The position numbers and the translations under genes were made by a program. 9,109 nt of DNA from JBMNNS01 sp050942625 (lineage in GTDB: Bacteria; Bacillota; Dethiobacteria; DTU022; UBA8154), in assembly GCA_050942625.1 (NCBI GenBank), contig JBMNNS010000066.1, forward strand, positions 1 to 9,109, given 5' to 3'. A model generated the notes under the pieces. The model made no database searches. It worked only from the letters and a program-made list of their open reading frames with translations, and was not told where the DNA came from. Below, piece after piece: positions 5,722 to 9,109 of the stretch. Position 1 is the first letter of the stretch. The number at the start of each line of letters is the position of its first letter.

Positions 5722-5744
5722 GCTGGAAGGCACTTAACGGCTGG
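5722..5744. repeat. Copy 2 of the split intergenic repeat
   Basis: GCTGGAAGG (5722-5730) and ACGGCTGG (5737-5744), separated by six bases, match the pair at 3622-3651. It lies just after the hisB-like stop codon. The rest of the gap up to 5811 holds a weak stem, CACC (5776-5779) with GGTG (5789-5792), immediately before the ribosome binding site of the HAD gene. I see no promoter or terminator there. Confidence 0.4.
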
Positions 5745-5811
5745 CAGTGGTAAAATAAGTTATTACAAGCTGAGGCACCCTATAAATTGGTGTTTGGAGG
5801 AAAAATTTATT

Positions 5812-7020
5812 GTGAACGTTTGCAGGGGGAAGATTATTTTTGATATGGATGGTGTTATCACAGGTGAGGAGCGTTACTGGGATTCGGCAGCATTGGTTGT
5901 TTGGGAACTCCTTTTTCATAAAAGATTTTTAGGCCTTGCGATACCGACAACGCTTTTTCCGTTTAAAAAGGATCTGGCCCCCGAGGAAATTGCCTCTATA
6001 CGTAAGGTAATTTTTCAAAACGACAGGGTCATTTCCTTTTTTAAGAGCAGGGCGGTTAATTCCAACTGGGATCTTGCTTTTTTAACTTTTTCATTTCAAC
6101 TGGTAATGATGTTCAGGTTTTTAACAGAGAGGGGGCTTATCAGGACCTCATCTTTGCCCTGGGAGGGATCCTTTCAACTTCAGCATTTAGCTTTTTTCTC
6201 TCAGCTTTTATCCTCTGGCGGGAAAGAACAGGGGTATTGGTTCCCTAACTTCGGAGCTATTTTAGGCAACTGGACCGGGGAAGCGCAGGGTCCCGGGGAA
6301 TTAATGGATCGGTTGGCTTCCTTGCTACCTGCTGCTTTTAGCACTTTTGCTGCTGATATTTTTGCCCCCCTTTCCATCTTATGGAGGGAAATACAAGGGC
6401 TTTTTCAGGAATGGTATTTGGGAGAGGCAATAATAAAAAAAGGAAGAAGTAAGGGGCAGGTTTCTCCTGGCAAAAGGGGGTTGATTCACCGTGAAGAACC
6501 CCTTTTGCCGGTTGAGAAGATCAAGGAGGTTTTAACCCAATTAGCCAGCCAGGGGTGGGTCTTAGGCATAGCAACCGGACGTCCCCGTGCTGAAATTTAT
6601 GCACCACTAAAACAGATGGGGCTTTGGCCTTTTTTTGATCCGGAATCTGTGGTCACCTACAGTGAAGTTGAACAAGCAGAACAGCGCCTTGGTGAGGGGT
6701 GGAATGGCTTATTAAGCAAACCCCATCCTTTTTCCTTTCTAAAAGCCTATTGGGGAAATGATTATAATGATAGCGAGCTGGTTTTAAAGTTACCCCTACC
6801 TGAGGAGGGTAGATGTTGGGTCGTAGGTGATTCAAGAGCCGACCTTTTGGCTGCCAAAAGTATGAAGGCCTTTTTTATAGGCGTACTAACGGGCCCTGGC
6901 GGCCCCGAAAGTAAAAAACTATTTAAAAAGGAGGGCGCCAAAGCAGTTTTGGCGGATATTACTTGCTTGCCTTCTTTTTTTGCAGGTTTTTCTACTCCCT
7001 TGCCTCGTCACTACCCTTGA
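5812..7020 (+). CDS. HAD-superfamily phosphatase-like hydrolase with an oversized cap
   Basis: A 402-residue HAD hydrolase, probably a phosphatase in the cytoplasm. All four HAD motifs are intact: I, FDMDGVIT (10-17) with nucleophile D11 and acid/base D13; II, GIATGRPR (252-259) with T255; III, K303 in LSKPHPF; IV, VVGDSRADLLAAK (337-349) with D340 and D344. Between motifs I and II lie about 235 residues, far more than an ordinary C1 cap. The insert is rich in Phe and Trp and looks helical; it probably shapes a specific substrate pocket. Start: GTG 5812 with GGAGG at 5796-5800 upstream; a TTG at 5794 overlaps that site and is rejected. It follows the HisB-like gene by 100 bases and precedes secA by 93. 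By analogy with histidinol-phosphate phosphatase it could remove a phosphate within a HisB/HisD-like route, but this is inference. Confidence 0.85.
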   Translation: MNVCRGKIIFDMDGVITGEERYWDSAALVVWELLFHKRFLGLAIPTTLFPFKKDLAPEEIASIRKVIFQNDRVISFFKSRAVNSNWDLAFLTFSFQLVMMFRFLTERGLIRTSSLPWEGSFQLQHLAFFSQLLSSGGKEQGYWFPNFGAILGNWTGEAQGPGELMDRLASLLPAAFSTFAADIFAPLSILWREIQGLFQEWYLGEAIIKKGRSKGQVSPGKRGLIHREEPLLPVEKIKEVLTQLASQGWVLGIATGRPRAEIYAPLKQMGLWPFFDPESVVTYSEVEQAEQRLGEGWNGLLSKPHPFSFLKAYWGNDYNDSELVLKLPLPEEGRCWVVGDSRADLLAAKSMKAFFIGVLTGPGGPESKKLFKKEGAKAVLADITCLPSFFAGFSTPLPRHYP

Positions 7021-7022
7021 GG

Positions 7023-7084
7023 TGTTATCTGTCTTGTAATTAAATATTTAATTTAGTAAAATATGTTTAACAAAACAGATAACA
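7023..7084. repeat. Perfect 10-bp inverted repeat flanking the secA promoter
   Basis: TGTTATCTGT (7023-7032) is the exact complement of ACAGATAACA (7075-7084). The arms lie on either side of the promoter at 7034-7062, 52 bases apart start to start, close to five helical turns. Between them is a 16-bp AT-only palindrome, AATTAAATATTTAATT (7038-7053), inside the promoter spacer. A looping operator, or a long-range RNA stem on read-through transcripts from the HAD gene, would both fit. Confidence 0.6.
7034..7062 (+). promoter_or_regulatory. Probable sigma-A promoter of secA
   Basis: TTGTAA (7034-7039, four of six) and TAAAAT (7057-7062, five of six) are exactly 17 bases apart. Transcription would start near 7069, giving a leader of about 45 bases. 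This would let secA be expressed separately from the genes upstream. Confidence 0.5.
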
Positions 7085-7091
7085 TATCTGT
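7075..7091 (+). promoter_or_regulatory. 17-bp dyad at the secA transcription start
   Basis: ACAGATA-ACA-TATCTGT has perfect 7-bp arms about a 3-base centre. It lies just after the predicted secA transcription start and shares its left arm with the larger inverted repeat at 7023-7084, so the two pairings exclude each other in RNA. As DNA it resembles a repressor operator; as RNA it would be a hairpin close to the 5' end, nine bases before the secA ribosome binding site. Confidence 0.45.
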
Positions 7092-7113
7092 GCCACCTTA
7101 GGAGGAGTATTTT

Positions 7114-9109
7114 ATGGGTTTTTTAAAAGCTATCATAGATCCGTTTAGAAGGATCTTGGATTCCCAGGAAAGGGAGGTTAAAAAACTCTGGCATTATGTA
7201 GAGGAAGTAAATTCTTATGAGGATCGCATGAAACAGCTCAGCGATCAACAATTTGCCAGCTATACATCCCAGTTTAAGGAAAGAATAGCAAAGGGGGAAA
7301 AGCTTCTTGAAATCTTGCCCGAAGCTTTCGCTCTCGTCCGTGAGGCTGCCTGCCGGACGCTGGGGATGAGACCCTTTGATGTACAGGTCCTTGGAGGCCT
7401 GATTCTTCACCAGGGTCGCATTGCGGAGATGAAAACCGGGGAGGGTAAAACGCTTGTAGCGACCATGCCGGCCTATCTAAATGCTTTGACCGGCAAAGGA
7501 GTGCATATTGTAACAGTAAATGACTACCTTGCCAAAAGGGATAAGGAATGGATGGGCCCTGTTTATGAGCTGCTTGGCTTAAAGGTAGGGCTTATTGTTC
7601 ATGGGCTGGATCCTCAGCAGCGCAGGGAATCCTATCAGGCAGATATCACCTATGGGACAAATAATGAATTTGGCTTCGACTATTTGAGGGATAACATGGT
7701 TATCCATAAGGATCACCTTGTACAAAGGCCTCTGCACTATGCGATCGTCGATGAAGTTGATAGTATTCTGATTGATGAGGCCAGAACACCCCTCATTATT
7801 TCCGGGGCTGCAGAAAAGGCTACCGGACTTTATGAAAAATTTGCTAGTTTTGTACCACGCTTGAAAAAGGATGATGACTATACAGTAGATGAAAAGGCCC
7901 AAAGTGTTGTACTAACAGAAGAAGGTGTGGAAAGGGTAGAAAAATTTTTAGGGATTGACAACCTTGCAGATGAAGAAAATATGGAACTTTCACACCATCT
8001 TAACCAGGCATTGAAGGCACATGCATTGATGAAAAGGGATAGGGATTACGTGGTAAAAGACGGGGAAGTGGTGATTGTCGATGAATTTACGGGCAGGCTC
8101 ATGTTTGGGAGACGTTATAGTGACGGGTTGCACCAGGCTATAGAGGCTAAAGAAAAAGTAAAAGTTGCCCGTGAAAGTCAAACGCTCGCTTCTATTACCT
8201 TTCAAAATTATTTTCGTATGTATGAAAAGTTGGCAGGGATGACCGGTACAGCCCTTACGGAGGAAGAAGAATTTCGCAAAATTTATGGTATGGATGTCGT
8301 TGTCATACCCACCAATGAGCCCATGATCCGCCACGATTACCCTGATGCAGTTTACCGTACGGAAAGCTCCAAATTCAATGCTGTGGTGGAAAAGATAGCC
8401 GAATGCTATGAAAAAGGTCAGCCTGTTTTGGTAGGGACGATTTCCATAGAAAAATCTGAGGAACTGAGCCGGATGCTTAAAAGGCGCGGTATACCACACC
8501 AGGTTTTAAATGCCAAACATCATGAAAAAGAAGCTGAAATAGTGGCACAGGCTGGAAAAATAAAAGGGGTCACTATTGCCACCAATATGGCCGGGCGGGG
8601 TACCGATATTGTCCTTGGTGGCAACCTTGATGCTGAAATAGACAAAATTAATAAAAACGAAACATACTCCGAGGAACAAAAAAAGGAAAAAATACAGAGG
8701 GCTCGCGAAATCTGGACGGCCAACCACAAAGAAGTAGTTGAAAAAGGTGGGTTGCATATTATTGGTACGGAAAGGCATGAATCCCGGCGGATTGATAACC
8801 AGTTAAGGGGCCGTTCCGGACGCCAGGGTGATCCAGGATCCTCCCAATTTTTTGTTTCACTGGAGGATGACTTAATGCGGCTTTTTGGTTCGGAGAATGT
8901 CAGTTCCATTATGGAAAAGTTAGGTATGGAAGAAAATGTGCCTATCGAACACCCTATGATCAGCAAGGCAATTGAAAGTGCCCAAAAAAAGGTGGAAGGG
9001 CGTAACTTTGAGATCCGCAAGCATATTTTGGAATATGATGATGTTCTCAATCAACAAAGGGAGATCATCTATAAACAGCGCCGCCTTGTTTTAGAAGGCG
9101 GGAATTTGC
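7114..9109 (+). CDS. secA: SecA preprotein translocase ATPase, 3'-truncated by the window
   Basis: The motor ATPase that drives unfolded secretory proteins through the SecYEG channel. The first 665 residues are present, uninterrupted; bacterial SecA is usually 800-900 residues, so the helical wing, the rest of the scaffold and the C-terminal tail lie beyond the edge. Visible: MGFLKAIIDP start; Walker A in KTGEGKT (107-113); DEVDSILIDEART (213-225), including the Walker B motif; the preprotein cross-linking domain between about 225 and 370; MTGTA around 377; nucleotide-binding domain 2 with NMAGRGTDI (491-499) and the arginine-finger region QLRGRSGRQGD (563-573). ATG 7114 follows AGGAGGAG at 7100-7107. 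Its place after hpf-type genes is common in Firmicutes, but the four-gene insertion between hpf and secA is not universal. Confidence 0.98.
   Translation, partial: MGFLKAIIDPFRRILDSQEREVKKLWHYVEEVNSYEDRMKQLSDQQFASYTSQFKERIAKGEKLLEILPEAFALVREAACRTLGMRPFDVQVLGGLILHQGRIAEMKTGEGKTLVATMPAYLNALTGKGVHIVTVNDYLAKRDKEWMGPVYELLGLKVGLIVHGLDPQQRRESYQADITYGTNNEFGFDYLRDNMVIHKDHLVQRPLHYAIVDEVDSILIDEARTPLIISGAAEKATGLYEKFASFVPRLKKDDDYTVDEKAQSVVLTEEGVERVEKFLGIDNLADEENMELSHHLNQALKAHALMKRDRDYVVKDGEVVIVDEFTGRLMFGRRYSDGLHQAIEAKEKVKVARESQTLASITFQNYFRMYEKLAGMTGTALTEEEEFRKIYGMDVVVIPTNEPMIRHDYPDAVYRTESSKFNAVVEKIAECYEKGQPVLVGTISIEKSEELSRMLKRRGIPHQVLNAKHHEKEAEIVAQAGKIKGVTIATNMAGRGTDIVLGGNLDAEIDKINKNETYSEEQKKEKIQRAREIWTANHKEVVEKGGLHIIGTERHESRRIDNQLRGRSGRQGDPGSSQFFVSLEDDLMRLFGSENVSSIMEKLGMEENVPIEHPMISKAIESAQKKVEGRNFEIRKHILEYDDVLNQQREIIYKQRRLVLEGGNL

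Noticed and set aside
7990..9050. Long reading frames on the - strand opposite secA
   Set aside because: They lie wholly inside the well-conserved secA frame and their products have no recognisable domains.
1..9109. Mobile elements, CRISPR arrays, tRNA or rRNA genes
   Set aside because: No transposase, regularly spaced repeats, cloverleaf or rRNA-like stretch was seen. The accessory cassette shows no obvious change of codon use or flanking repeats that would mark recent transfer.

Overview
The window reads as chromosomal DNA of a Gram-positive, probably spore-forming anaerobe of the Clostridia (Peptococcaceae/Thermincola/Moorella-like). The reasons are strong AGGAGG-type ribosome binding sites, TTG and GTG starts, a YabE-type DUF348-G5-3D cell-wall protein, a long-form ribosome hibernation factor next to secA, a possible sigma-H promoter, and moderately AT-rich composition. 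The lineage is inferred from gene content only. All genes lie on the + strand.

Layout: yabE-like cell-wall protein (123-1211); a 272-base regulatory gap; a small cold-shock protein (1484-1681) with its own promoter and terminator; a 224-base gap with promoters and leader structure; hpf (1906-2454); an unrecognised two-domain protein with nucleotidyltransferase-like signatures (2490-3614); a HisD-family dehydrogenase (3710-5014); a HisB-family protein (5082-5711); a HAD-type phosphatase with a very large cap (5812-7020); and secA, which runs off the right edge (7114-9109+).

The four genes between hpf and secA are the most interesting part. By name they look like a fragment of histidine biosynthesis, but hisG, hisA, hisF, hisH, hisI and hisC are absent. 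By-eye alignment shows that both histidine-type enzymes have changed exactly where the canonical enzymes bind metal or substrate. The HisD-like protein has Glu for the zinc ligand Gln259, Asn for the zinc ligand Asp360 and Ala for His367 (E. coli numbering), while its catalytic Glu-His pair is kept. The HisB-like protein has Val for the second His of the HHxxED motif and has lost the usual phosphate-binding Arg and C-terminal STK signature. With a nucleotidyltransferase-like protein on one side and a phosphatase on the other, the cassette may make or process a phosphorylated compound other than histidine. This is inference; the substrate cannot be read from the sequence.

No terminator is visible from hpf to secA, so the cassette is probably co-transcribed with the hibernation factor. 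secA also has a promoter of its own, wrapped in inverted repeats. Several intergenic stretches hold well-formed hairpins or repeats: an 11-bp perfect tandem repeat before the csp promoter, an 11-bp stem before hisD, a hairpin separating the hisB Shine-Dalgarno from its TTG start, and a 10-bp inverted repeat around the secA promoter.
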